Below, one piece after another: positions 35,044-43,975 of a DNA stretch of 64,000 bases. The translations under genes and the position numbers were made by a program. Below the pieces are notes generated by a model. That model saw only the letters and a list, made by a program, of their open reading frames with translations. It made no database searches and had not been told where the DNA came from. Every line of letters begins with the position of its first letter. Position 1 is the stretch's first letter. The stretch is from Sorangium cellulosum So ce56. Lineage in GTDB: Bacteria; Myxococcota_A; Polyangia; Polyangiales; Polyangiaceae. The DNA is taken from contig NC_010162.1 in the NCBI RefSeq assembly GCF_000067165.1, positions 3,032,501 through 3,096,500 of the forward strand, read 5' to 3'.

Positions 35044-36480
35044 ATGCACGCTGCGCTGCTCGAGGGAATTGTGCGCATCCAGGCGGGGACCTCGCGCGGT
35101 ACGGGTTTCGTCGTGCGTGTCCAGCGTGCGGCGGTGGGCCAGGAAGCGGCGAGCGCTGTCGACGTGCTCGAGATCCTGACCGCATTTCATGTGGTTGCAG
35201 ACATCGAGGCATCGCGCGACAATCAGACGCTTGAGTGGCACGGCGATGGCAGTGCCACCGTCCAATTTCGGAACGGCCAGGAGGTCAGCGTCACGCTGGA
35301 CGCCACGACGATGCACAGCGTCGACGAGGACTGGGCGCTGCTCCGGTTCGAAGGCACCGCGCCAGGCGCGATCGCTCCTCTCGCTCTCGCTCGCCTCGAG
35401 CCTCGCGCATGGCGGAGGCCGTGGTCGACATTCGGCTACGGGGACGCGCAGCCGGACAAGGGTGAGGCTCACAGCGGCCACATCGAGCTGGAAGAGGATA
35501 AGAGCATCCAGCTCTTTGACAGACAGGCCGCGGCCGGTGCCGGAGGGCTCCTGTCCGGGTTCTCCGGGGCACCATGCATTTTCGAGGGGCACGTCATCGG
35601 CATTGTTATCGAGGCGTTGCAGAGGACAGAACGCGGCGAGTCCATACATGGCTCAGTGTACGCGTTGCCCATAGAGAGGGTCGTCGTAGCCTGTGGACTG
35701 CCCTTGGTGGCTGCGCCTGTGCCCTTCGAGGGCGAGGTCGATGCTGCGCTCGCCAACGTGCAAGGCGCGAGCCTCCTGAGCCTGGCCAAGGCGCTCGACG
35801 TCCCGGTCCGGCAGCCGGAGCAAGCGCTGCGGCTCTGGGTGGCTCGCGCTCTCCTCGTCGCTGATCCGAAGAGCGTCTGCGATGCTCTCGTAAGTTGCGG
35901 TTGCATTGACAACATGCCCAAAGACAAGCCGCTGGCCGTGGCGGAGATGGCGCTGGCGCGTGCGATTCACGAGGAAGGCGCCCAAGCCCTCCGTCGCTGC
36001 TTCGAGCACGGGAAACCGAAGGGAGTCGTTACGGTGGCCTCCGAGGCGCTTACCGCAAAGCTCATGGTCGCCCGTGCGCTCGGCAAGTACGCGCTGATGA
36101 AGAAGCACTTGACGTTCGTGGAAAGCCGTGCCCGTAGCCACGAAGCATGGTCCGTGCGGATACGAGACGCCCTGCTGGGTTTGCTCGGCTTTGCGCCGGG
36201 CGACATCGAGGACGACGCCGCGCTGGACGAGGGCATTGCCGAGTGGGGCGGTGTCGTGGTCGCGTTTCCGTTTGATGGGCACACCAGCCCGCTCGAGGAA
36301 ATTGAGCGCTACCAGAAGGCCCGGGCGCTGGCGATGATTCCAGCCGAAGGCGGCGCGACATTTGCGCGCGACGGTTACGAGCTGACCCGCGTGTTCGACG
36401 ATGCCGATGTTGAGAAGACCATCAAAAAGGCGAGCTCTCACGCAGCCCGTTATCTCGCTCCCGCACGCCGATTGGAGTAA
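35044..36480 (+). CDS. Trypsin-like serine protease with helical C-terminal domain (conflict-system component)
   Basis: 478 residues from ATG 35044, where similarity to trypsin_2 proteases begins (LLEGIVRIQAGTSRGTGFVV). The catalytic triad is complete: His49 in LTAFHVVAD, Asp96 in DEDWALL, Ser174 in LSGFSGAPCIF. There is no signal peptide, so the protease is cytosolic, unlike DegP/HtrA enzymes. Residues 230-478 form an alpha-helical region (ALDVPVRQPEQALRLWVARALL...KTIKKASSHAARYL) that resembles the adaptor or effector-associated part of STAND-linked proteases. It is the first gene of a five-gene operon; the next gene starts 6 bases after its stop. The likely role is an effector protease kept silent until the STAND/AAA partners sense a trigger. 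Confidence 0.8.
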   Translation: MHAALLEGIVRIQAGTSRGTGFVVRVQRAAVGQEAASAVDVLEILTAFHVVADIEASRDNQTLEWHGDGSATVQFRNGQEVSVTLDATTMHSVDEDWALLRFEGTAPGAIAPLALARLEPRAWRRPWSTFGYGDAQPDKGEAHSGHIELEEDKSIQLFDRQAAAGAGGLLSGFSGAPCIFEGHVIGIVIEALQRTERGESIHGSVYALPIERVVVACGLPLVAAPVPFEGEVDAALANVQGASLLSLAKALDVPVRQPEQALRLWVARALLVADPKSVCDALVSCGCIDNMPKDKPLAVAEMALARAIHEEGAQALRRCFEHGKPKGVVTVASEALTAKLMVARALGKYALMKKHLTFVESRARSHEAWSVRIRDALLGLLGFAPGDIEDDAALDEGIAEWGGVVVAFPFDGHTSPLEEIERYQKARALAMIPAEGGATFARDGYELTRVFDDADVEKTIKKASSHAARYLAPARRLE

Positions 36481-36486
36481 CGGCCC

Positions 36487-37470
36487 ATGCTGAACTATCG
36501 TAAACTGTTCGATCCCGAAGCGCTCCGGCCGAATGCGCCGACACTGGAGAAGCCGCGGCGGCCCTTCGTGGCGGACTACGAGTACGACGAGGCGATCGTG
36601 CTCGCAGTGAACGTGGCTTTAGCGACCGGCCGCCCGCTCCTGCTGCGCGGCGACGCAGGTTCGGGAAAATCTACGCTCGCGGAGGACGTGGCGCGTCTCC
36701 TCCGCTACCGGTACTACGAGCAGGTCGTCTCCTCGAACGTCGAGGTCGCCGACCTCCTTTTTCGAATCGACCACCTGAGCCGCATCGCGGACGCACATGC
36801 AGGCAACGCGGATGCGCGCGATAAGCCCGAAAGGTACCTGAGGCCCGGCGTGCTCTTCTGGGCCTTCACGCCGGCGCTGGCGAGGGAGTACGGTAAGCAC
36901 GATCCTGAGCTGCGAACGTGGGAGCTCGACACGCCGGACACTCGCCCGGCGGTGGTTCTCCTCGACGAGATCGACAAGGCTGAGCCCGACTTCCCCAACG
37001 ACCTCCTGGTCCCTCTGGGATCGCTATCCTTTCAGATACGGGCGTCGAATCTGGATGTAGCGGTTGCGGCGACGCCCGAGATGCGGCCGCTTGTGGTGGT
37101 GACGACCAACGAGGAGCGCGATCTTCCGGATGCATTCCTCCGCCGCTGTGTCGTGCTTCGACTCGAAGCGCCACGCGGCGAACGCCTGTCGGCGATCGCC
37201 CGACGGCACTTCACTAAGGAGCAGCTCGATGCGTCGATGCTCGAAACGCTGATGACGCGGTATTTCGAGCTCCGGAAGGCGGCGGAGAAGCCGAAGCTCA
37301 GGCCTCCGGGCACCGCTGAGTTCCTTGACGCGGCGAGGGCGCTCGTCGAGCTGCGCGAGGCCGAGGGAGGGAGCTCCCAGGACTTCGTCGCGAGGAATAC
37401 CTGGGCGTTCCACGAGCTGACCCAGGCTGCCATGTGGAAGCACCGCCAGCCCCCGGAGACCAGTCGGTGA
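36487..37470 (+). CDS. MoxR-type AAA+ ATPase
   Basis: 327 residues. Walker A GDAGSGKST with Lys61, Walker B AVVLLDEIDKA with Asp160-Glu161, sensor-1 LVVVTTNEERDL and an arginine-finger segment PDAFLRRCVVLRL, the order of MoxR/RavA-class ATPases. These work as chaperone-like motors with vWA-domain partners. Its stop TGA (37468-37470) shares a base with the ATG of the vWA-like gene, so expression is coupled. In conflict systems a MoxR, a vWA protein and a third protein act together with a protease or NTPase sensor. Confidence 0.9.
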   Translation: MLNYRKLFDPEALRPNAPTLEKPRRPFVADYEYDEAIVLAVNVALATGRPLLLRGDAGSGKSTLAEDVARLLRYRYYEQVVSSNVEVADLLFRIDHLSRIADAHAGNADARDKPERYLRPGVLFWAFTPALAREYGKHDPELRTWELDTPDTRPAVVLLDEIDKAEPDFPNDLLVPLGSLSFQIRASNLDVAVAATPEMRPLVVVTTNEERDLPDAFLRRCVVLRLEAPRGERLSAIARRHFTKEQLDASMLETLMTRYFELRKAAEKPKLRPPGTAEFLDAARALVELREAEGGSSQDFVARNTWAFHELTQAAMWKHRQPPETSR

Positions 37471-38435
37471 TGCGCGAGCTCGGCGTTGGAGACCTGCTCC
37501 GGGTGTGGCACCGCCTCGGCGCGAGCGACGAGGCCGCGCGTGAGGCCGTTCGCGATCTGCTGCTGCCCGCGTTCGCGTGGCGTCCGCTGGAGGAGAGGGC
37601 GTCGCCGAAGCCCGCGCCCGAGACAGGGCCTATCGACGAGGCGTCGAGCCCTTGCCAGGTGTCTACCGCGTCGAGCCCGAGAGATGATGAGGACCTTGAT
37701 GTCCACGAGCCTGCGGACACATCTCTCGACTTCAACTACTCTGTGACACCGCTCCACCATGAAGGGCGCTCCTTTCGACTGCCCGAGAGCGGGCCGGGGC
37801 TGGCGGCCGATCAGATCACGGCGATGGATCTCGAGCCGCTCCTCGACTCGGCGTGGGCCCGTCGCGTGCTCGGCGGGCTCATCACGACCGACGCGCACGT
37901 GGGCGGCGTCAACGTGCCGCGCCTCGTGCGCTCCTTGTGTGAGATGCGCGAGGTGCGTCGCCTCCCGCGCATGCTCCAGGCGACGCTGCGGCGCGGGGCC
38001 CAGGTGCTTCTGGACAGACACCCGTCGATGATGGCGTTTTACTCGGACCAGAGCGCCTTGCGGCACCCAATCGAGGGGTTCGGCGGCCGCGAGCGGACCA
38101 CGATCCTCCGGTGCGACGGCTTCCCACCAAGGCAGGTCAGCGATCTCTCGGTCGCGCGCTGGCGCGACTACCAGCCTCCGACGCCTGGGACGCCCGTGTT
38201 GGTGCTGAGCGATCTCGGCATGACGCGAGGCGTCTTCCCGCTGACCCCGCAGGCCGAAGCAGAGTGGGACGCGTTTCTCGAACCGCTCCTCTCTGGCGGA
38301 AGCACGGTGTGTGCGCTCGTGCCGTGTCCGCCGGATCGCTATCCAAGGTTCGTGCGCGAACGGGTGCGCCTCGTGTTGTGGGATCTCTCGACCCGTCCCT
38401 CGGACGCGCGGCGCATCCGGAAGGGGCGCGTATGA
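37470..38435 (+). CDS. vWA-like protein partnering the MoxR ATPase
   Basis: 321 residues. ATG 37470 overlaps the MoxR stop. After an N-terminal helical part (1-60) and an acidic, Ser/Pro-rich linker, residues 130-320 fit a von Willebrand factor A fold: VLLDRHPSMMAFYSDQ at strand 1, where the MIDAS motif DxSxS is replaced by D-R-H-P-S, a mid-sheet strand RTTILRCDGFPP, and TPVLVLSDLGMTRGVF (the S-D-x-G strand 4). The altered MIDAS suggests weakened or absent metal binding. Its last base pairs overlap (ATGA) the STAND gene start. Confidence 0.65.
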   Translation: MRELGVGDLLRVWHRLGASDEAAREAVRDLLLPAFAWRPLEERASPKPAPETGPIDEASSPCQVSTASSPRDDEDLDVHEPADTSLDFNYSVTPLHHEGRSFRLPESGPGLAADQITAMDLEPLLDSAWARRVLGGLITTDAHVGGVNVPRLVRSLCEMREVRRLPRMLQATLRRGAQVLLDRHPSMMAFYSDQSALRHPIEGFGGRERTTILRCDGFPPRQVSDLSVARWRDYQPPTPGTPVLVLSDLGMTRGVFPLTPQAEAEWDAFLEPLLSGGSTVCALVPCPPDRYPRFVRERVRLVLWDLSTRPSDARRIRKGRV

Positions 38436-41400
38436 CGTTGCCGGACGCGCTCGCTGCGCTCGGGGCGCGCGACCCGGAGGCGCTTCGCCTCGCGGTGGTG
38501 GCATCGCTCGCGGTGGAGATCCAGCCCGCGCTGCTCCGGCGCCTCCGCCGGCGCCTGGTGCCCGATGCGACGCCGCTCTCCGAGGCGCTTCTCTGGTCGA
38601 GCGATCTGGCGCTTTCGCGAACGCCATCGGCCCTGCTGCTTCGCGACGACGCACTCGTCGTGCTGCGCGATCGCCTGCGCGAGGATCAAGAACGGCTCGA
38701 CGCAGCCCGCGCGGTCATCAAGGACGCGCACGTCGGCATCGCCGAGGTGCTCCGGTGCGAGGAGGATCTCGTCTACTTGGGCCTCGTCGATCTCGATCGC
38801 AAGCCCCGCCCCGATCTCGATGAGGCACAGCTCCAGACGCTCATCCAGGGTCGGATCGAGCAGGTGTTACGGTCCATAGCCCAGGATGCCGGCCGCCGGG
38901 ACGCCTTGCTGGCGTGGTCGTCGCGCGCGCTGCCCACGTTGCCGGAGCGGGTGCAGGCACACGATGCTAGCGCGACGCTTGCGGCCTTCGTCTTTTCGGG
39001 CGGTCAGGTGGCTGCCGATGCGTGGGGGGCTGTCTTTCCACCGAGCGAGCGGGATGTTGGGATCGGCGTGCGGTGGTCAACCAAGGGGATCGAGTTGTTC
39101 GTCGAGAAGGGGCCCGCGACAGTCCTGCGATTGCCGCCGATCGCGCCTCTGCTGGTGGACATCGAGGCGCCCGCGGGGGAGGGCTGGACGCCCGTGGGGC
39201 GCGCGGTGGTGCCCTCACAGGGCACGGCGAAGCTGGCCCTCGCGGCGGCGGTGACGAGGCTCCGGCTGCGCTCGCTGCGAGGGGACGGGAGCATTCTACG
39301 GCGGCAAGGCAGAGGCGGGGACAAGGCGGTACCGGTGGAGGTCGCCATCGCTCGGCTCCCCGCGAGCGTGCTGCACCTTTTCGGGCGCGAGGCGGACCTG
39401 GCATGGCTAGATGCGTGCTGGAATGACGGTGTGCGCGTCGCGTCGATCGTGGGCTTGGGCGGGGTCGGGAAGAGCGTGCTGGTGAATCGATGGCTGGCGG
39501 GCTTAATGGACAAGGGTTGGGCGGGGGCAGAGCGGGTATTCGGGTGGTCGTTCTTCAGCCAGGGAGCGGACAGGCTTTCTTCATCGGACGAGTTCCTCGA
39601 CGCGGCGCTCCGATGGTTCGGGGATCTAGAACCGACGAGGGGCTCGCCGTGGGGCAGGGGCGAACGGCTGGCGGCGCTGGTGGGAGAGCGCAGGTCCATT
39701 CTCGTTCTCGACGGGATCGAGCCGCTGCAATGGGCGTCGGGCGCGCAGGCGGGGAAGCTTATGGATCCAGCGCTCGAAGCTCTGCTGAACAGGCTGGCGG
39801 CACAGAGCAAGGGGATGTGCATCGTCACCAGCGGGATCGCACTGACAGGCCTCCGGACGCTCGGCGGAGGTAAGGTTCGCGAGAGAAATCTGCACAACCT
39901 CTCTCCGGAGGCAGGCGCGGCGCTGCTGAAAGCGCAGGGTGTCCGGGGCACAGAGGAGGAACTGCGGGCGGCAGCAGAGGAGTACGATGGACACGCGCTC
40001 GCGCTTTCGCTGCTCGGATCGTATCTGCGGGAGACGTATGGGGGAGACATCCGCAGCCGTGATCTTGTCCCTCCCCCGATGGAGGACCCGGTACGGCGAG
40101 CATTCGCTCAGTTTAAGCGGCGGTTCGAGGGCAAGCGCGAGATAGTGGTTCTATACTTACTTGGGTTCTTCGAGCGGCCAGCATCGCTGGACGAGATCGC
40201 TGTGCTTCGAGCGGATCCAGCGATTGTCGAGGAAATTCAGCCGAACGGATGGAGCGAGGCCGTATCGACACTACGCAAGGCCGGGCTCGTCGCCGTGGAA
40301 GTTGGCGGGATCCGGGACGACGGCGACTACGGCGCACGGAACCAGGGAGAGCGGCTCGACACCCACCCGCTGGTGCGCCAATACTTCGGGGAGCAGCTTC
40401 GGCTGGAGCACGCCGATGCGTGGCGGGAGGGGCACAGGCGTCTGTACGAACACCTGACGCAGAAGGCGAAGCCGCTCCCCGAGACCGACGAGGAGATGAG
40501 GCCACTCCACGAGGCGGTCGTGCACGGGTGCTTGGCGGGGAAAATCGAAGAGGCGCTCGATGAAATCTATCGGAAGCGCGTGCTACGCGGGCGCGACGAC
40601 TTCAGCCTCAAGAGGCTTGGCCTCTTCAGCAGTGAAATGGCTGTGCTCGCAGGTTTTTTTGAGGAACGCTGGGGGCGGCCTGCGAGAGGGCTGAGTGAGC
40701 CCAATCAAGCGTACGTCCTTCGCCAGGCGGGAATCGCGCTCATGGCGCTCGGTCGACTTGTGGAAGCGGAACCGGCAATGCAGTCGGCGCTCGAACGGTA
40801 CGTCTCGCTGGAGGATTGGACGAACGCTGCCGTCACCGCGGCCAACCTCAGCGACCTTCTTCGATCCGGCGGCGAGCTTCGCCGGGCGGTAGAGGAGGCT
40901 CAGAAGAGCATCGATTTTGCCGACAGGAGCGATGATGCTGCTCGGCGTGCTCCAAACAGGACGACGTACGCTGCCGTGCTCCATGCGCTGGGCCAGCGAG
41001 ACGATGCCACTGAGGTTTTCGAGGAGGCCGAGCGACTGCAGAAGGAATTGTCCCCAGCGTTTCCCACGCTTCACGCGCTCTGGGGCTTCCGCTACTGTGA
41101 CCTCTTGCTCGAACAAGGTTGCGACGAGGAGGCACGAGCACGTGCGCTGCAGTCTCTTTCATGGGAGGACGCGAAGCGACGGTTGCTCAACGTCGCGCTC
41201 GACCATCTGACCATTGGTCGGGCTCACCTTGCTGCGATCGAGCGCGCACAAATCATCGCTCAGGAGAGGCACGCCCGTGCGGACTTTCGCCATGTTGCCG
41301 ACGAGCTCGACCAAGCTGTCGAAGGCCTTCGCCGGGCCGGCCGCCTGGACTATCTCCCTTTGGGGCTCATCGCCCGCGCGACGCTTCACACCCAAACACG

Positions 41401-43975
41401 CGCAATCGACAATGCCCATCGTGACCTCGACGAGGCCCTCACCATTGCCTCCCGCGGTGGCTTTCGCCTTCATCAAGCCGACGCGCACATCGAGCACGCC
41501 AGGCTCGCCATGGCCGAAGGGAACCGCCTGCGGGCGCATGAGCATCTGGCAAAGGCTCAGTCTGTGGTGGAGGCGACTGGGTACATGCGCCGGCTCTACG
41601 AGCTGTACGAGTTGGATAGCGCGATCCGCCAGCAGCTGTTCGATGCCCTCAGCGCGCTCTCTCCAGCGCAGCTCGAACGCATCATTGGAAAGCTCGATGT
41701 CTCCTTTGGCCACCCTCCCGAACTCGAAGATTCACAGCTTTCCCGTGTCACTGAGCTCCTGCGCTGGGCCGATGAGCACGACCGATTTGCCGACGTTGAA
41801 CGCGCGCTCGCGCATGTCGAGTTCCTTGTTATTGTGACGCTGAGCGAAGAGCAGGATGTGCTTCTGCGAAAACTCCCCACGGCGCGCCGCATCGAATCCG
41901 ACGGTGCCGAGGACGATGTGTGCTTCGCTGCCGAGCTTCCGGCGCGGCGCGGGAGCGATACGGTCCACCGCCTCGTCGTGATCCGCGTCGGCGCTATCGG
42001 CTCCGCTCATGCGGTCATCGCGGTAAGGGAGGCCATCCAACGATGGCGTCCCGAGAACGTCGTTGTGCTGGGCATTGGCGTGGGCGCCGGCGAGCACGTC
42101 GGGCTCGGTGACGTCATCGTTGCTGAGAAGGTGGCCGATGTCACGATCATAAAGGGTGGCAGGGACGACGGGCGTGACGCGCGCTGGAATTTGTATCGCG
42201 CCGACGAGGAACTGCTCGCCGCCGCGCGCTCCTTCTCCGCAGGCTGGGAGGATCTCCTTACCGAGCCGCGACCTGCGCGCGGTGAGTCCACGCGCCACGT
42301 CGGCGTCATCTGCTCGAGTGACGCTGTGATCGCCTCGAGGAGCTTCGTCGACGCATGCCGCCAGCTCTGGCCCGATCTCGTCGGCTTGGAGATGGAAGGC
42401 GCCGGCGTTACCGCGGCGCTCCACAGCGAGCGGCACCGTCCGAAGTTCTTGATGATTCGCGGCGTGTCCGACCTCGCGAGCGGGCCGAGCGGGAGCGACG
42501 ACTGGCGCGCCTACGCAGCCGATGCCGCCGCCGCGTATACCATCGGCCTGCTACGGCACCTGGCGGACCACGATTCGTTAGAGGAACTCGCGTCGAAGTA
42601 CGAGGATCTCCGCCGCACGCACAAGGCGGGCGTGGAGCGAACAGCGCTGATGAACCGCCTGTTCGCGGACGCCAAGCGCGAGGGAATCGCAGCCGGCGTG
42701 AGCGCTGACCACATCGCCAGCCTGTTCGCCATCGGTCGCGCGGGCAGTCGCATCGTCGCGCTGGCGTGCTGCGCGGGCATGCCGGACCGTACGCCGCTGG
42801 AGAGCGTGTCAGAGGCGCTGCGGTTGCCCCTCACGCCCTTCGAGCAGTGGGCGGCGCTCCTGGCGACACGAGACGTCGTATTGGGCATCGCGCCGACTCG
42901 CGCGGAGCCGCTCGTTCGCACGGTCCTGGCCACGCTTGACGACTCCGCCAACCCTATCAACGACAAAGGCGACGCGAGTCGGCGGCTGCTCGCCACGGAC
43001 ATCCTGAAACTGGCCGCGACGCGTGTCGGCCTGAGCGGGGCCGGTGCCATCGAGGCGTTGCGGCTCTGGGTCGCCGCTGGGGAACGGCCGGTTCGGGAGG
43101 AGCGCCCCTCGGTTGCCGTGTTCGGCAGCAGCAGGTCGGCGGTCCATCACGACCTGTGCCTCGCGCTCGGGGCGCACCTCGCGGCACGCGGGTGGCGGTT
43201 GTCGATCGGGCGCGGAGCCAACGTCGGTCACGCCGTCGTCGCAGGGTTTCGTGGCAGGGATGCGACCGGCGTCACCATCTACACAGCCTCCCGAGGAGAA
43301 GGTCCAGAAACGAACATCAGGGCATTCCCGATTCTGGACGAGGCGCGACGAGCGATGGTGGAGAGCGCCGACATCTGCATCGCGCTCGAGGGAGGGAAGG
43401 GGACGCTCCGGGAGTGCGAGCTGGCTATGGCTGCCGGGCGACCTGTCCTGGCGGCGTCGTTCACCGGAGGGTCTGCGCGACTGGTGCGCACGCAAGCGCG
43501 ATCGAGCGTACTCTCGCTCGGCCTTCCGGAGGCCATCCTCTCGCTTATGGAGGGCTCTGGTCCACCGGAGGAGCAAGCCGAGCGTAAGCGCCCGGCCAAC
43601 GCCATGGGCACAGCCCCTTGCGGCTCTCGCCGGGGTCGACGATGCTGGGCGCGGGGCGGCGTCGGCCCACGACTCGGCGCGGGCACAGACGGTCCTGAAA
43701 GAAGGCCCGGCGAAGCGGCATCCGCCTGCGTCGCCGGCCGAGGCTCGCGTTGTTCAGGTCGCGTCGGTATCGCCGGCGCTCGGAGCAGCGCGCGACGATC
43801 TCGCCCATGCGTCGGGCAGCAACTCGTCCAGGCGGTCGCGCTGCCAGCCCGCCTGCAACCTGCCGATGACGTCTGTCGCCCAGGCGAGCGGGTTGACTCC
43901 GTGCATCCGACACGAGCCGAAGATCGTATAGCCGATGGCCAGGCGCTGAGCGCCCTTATCGGAGCCCGCGAATAA
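38432..43975 (+). CDS. Giant STAND NTPase with TPR, nucleoside-phosphorylase-like and SLOG domains; 3' end replaced by IS66 sequence
   Basis: Present frame encodes 1,847 residues. Domains: 1-330 mixed helical/beta N-terminal region; 330-700 STAND NTPase with P-loop IVGLGGVGKSVL (Lys347), Walker B SILVLDGIEPLQW (Asp427) and the LFGREADLAWL segment before it; a winged-helix-like part; TPR-like helices about 760-1130; MNS/nucleoside-phosphorylase-like domain about 1178-1385 (VGAGEHVGLGDVIVAEK, LEMEGAGV, catalytic-type Asp1347 in GVSDLASG); helical linker; SLOG/LOG-type nucleotide-sensing domain about 1558-1690 (VAVFGSSRSAVHH, GGKGTLRECELA). From 43584 the frame runs antisense through IS66 (last 130 residues), so the native end (42 codons at 46253-46377) is lost. 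Without the insertion it has 1,758 residues and overlaps the phosphoesterase gene (ATGA). Likely the sensor/hub of the operon. Confidence 0.85.
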   Translation: MTLPDALAALGARDPEALRLAVVASLAVEIQPALLRRLRRRLVPDATPLSEALLWSSDLALSRTPSALLLRDDALVVLRDRLREDQERLDAARAVIKDAHVGIAEVLRCEEDLVYLGLVDLDRKPRPDLDEAQLQTLIQGRIEQVLRSIAQDAGRRDALLAWSSRALPTLPERVQAHDASATLAAFVFSGGQVAADAWGAVFPPSERDVGIGVRWSTKGIELFVEKGPATVLRLPPIAPLLVDIEAPAGEGWTPVGRAVVPSQGTAKLALAAAVTRLRLRSLRGDGSILRRQGRGGDKAVPVEVAIARLPASVLHLFGREADLAWLDACWNDGVRVASIVGLGGVGKSVLVNRWLAGLMDKGWAGAERVFGWSFFSQGADRLSSSDEFLDAALRWFGDLEPTRGSPWGRGERLAALVGERRSILVLDGIEPLQWASGAQAGKLMDPALEALLNRLAAQSKGMCIVTSGIALTGLRTLGGGKVRERNLHNLSPEAGAALLKAQGVRGTEEELRAAAEEYDGHALALSLLGSYLRETYGGDIRSRDLVPPPMEDPVRRAFAQFKRRFEGKREIVVLYLLGFFERPASLDEIAVLRADPAIVEEIQPNGWSEAVSTLRKAGLVAVEVGGIRDDGDYGARNQGERLDTHPLVRQYFGEQLRLEHADAWREGHRRLYEHLTQKAKPLPETDEEMRPLHEAVVHGCLAGKIEEALDEIYRKRVLRGRDDFSLKRLGLFSSEMAVLAGFFEERWGRPARGLSEPNQAYVLRQAGIALMALGRLVEAEPAMQSALERYVSLEDWTNAAVTAANLSDLLRSGGELRRAVEEAQKSIDFADRSDDAARRAPNRTTYAAVLHALGQRDDATEVFEEAERLQKELSPAFPTLHALWGFRYCDLLLEQGCDEEARARALQSLSWEDAKRRLLNVALDHLTIGRAHLAAIERAQIIAQERHARADFRHVADELDQAVEGLRRAGRLDYLPLGLIARATLHTQTRAIDNAHRDLDEALTIASRGGFRLHQADAHIEHARLAMAEGNRLRAHEHLAKAQSVVEATGYMRRLYELYELDSAIRQQLFDALSALSPAQLERIIGKLDVSFGHPPELEDSQLSRVTELLRWADEHDRFADVERALAHVEFLVIVTLSEEQDVLLRKLPTARRIESDGAEDDVCFAAELPARRGSDTVHRLVVIRVGAIGSAHAVIAVREAIQRWRPENVVVLGIGVGAGEHVGLGDVIVAEKVADVTIIKGGRDDGRDARWNLYRADEELLAAARSFSAGWEDLLTEPRPARGESTRHVGVICSSDAVIASRSFVDACRQLWPDLVGLEMEGAGVTAALHSERHRPKFLMIRGVSDLASGPSGSDDWRAYAADAAAAYTIGLLRHLADHDSLEELASKYEDLRRTHKAGVERTALMNRLFADAKREGIAAGVSADHIASLFAIGRAGSRIVALACCAGMPDRTPLESVSEALRLPLTPFEQWAALLATRDVVLGIAPTRAEPLVRTVLATLDDSANPINDKGDASRRLLATDILKLAATRVGLSGAGAIEALRLWVAAGERPVREERPSVAVFGSSRSAVHHDLCLALGAHLAARGWRLSIGRGANVGHAVVAGFRGRDATGVTIYTASRGEGPETNIRAFPILDEARRAMVESADICIALEGGKGTLRECELAMAAGRPVLAASFTGGSARLVRTQARSSVLSLGLPEAILSLMEGSGPPEEQAERKRPANAMGTAPCGSRRGRRCWARGGVGPRLGAGTDGPERRPGEAASACVAGRGSRCSGRVGIAGARSSARRSRPCVGQQLVQAVALPARLQPADDVCRPGERVDSVHPTRAEDRIADGQALSALIGARE
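43584..43605. repeat. IS66 left terminal inverted repeat
   Basis: Starts GTAAGCGCCCGGCCAACG. The mirror copy at 46223-46244 differs at one base. Confidence 0.95.
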
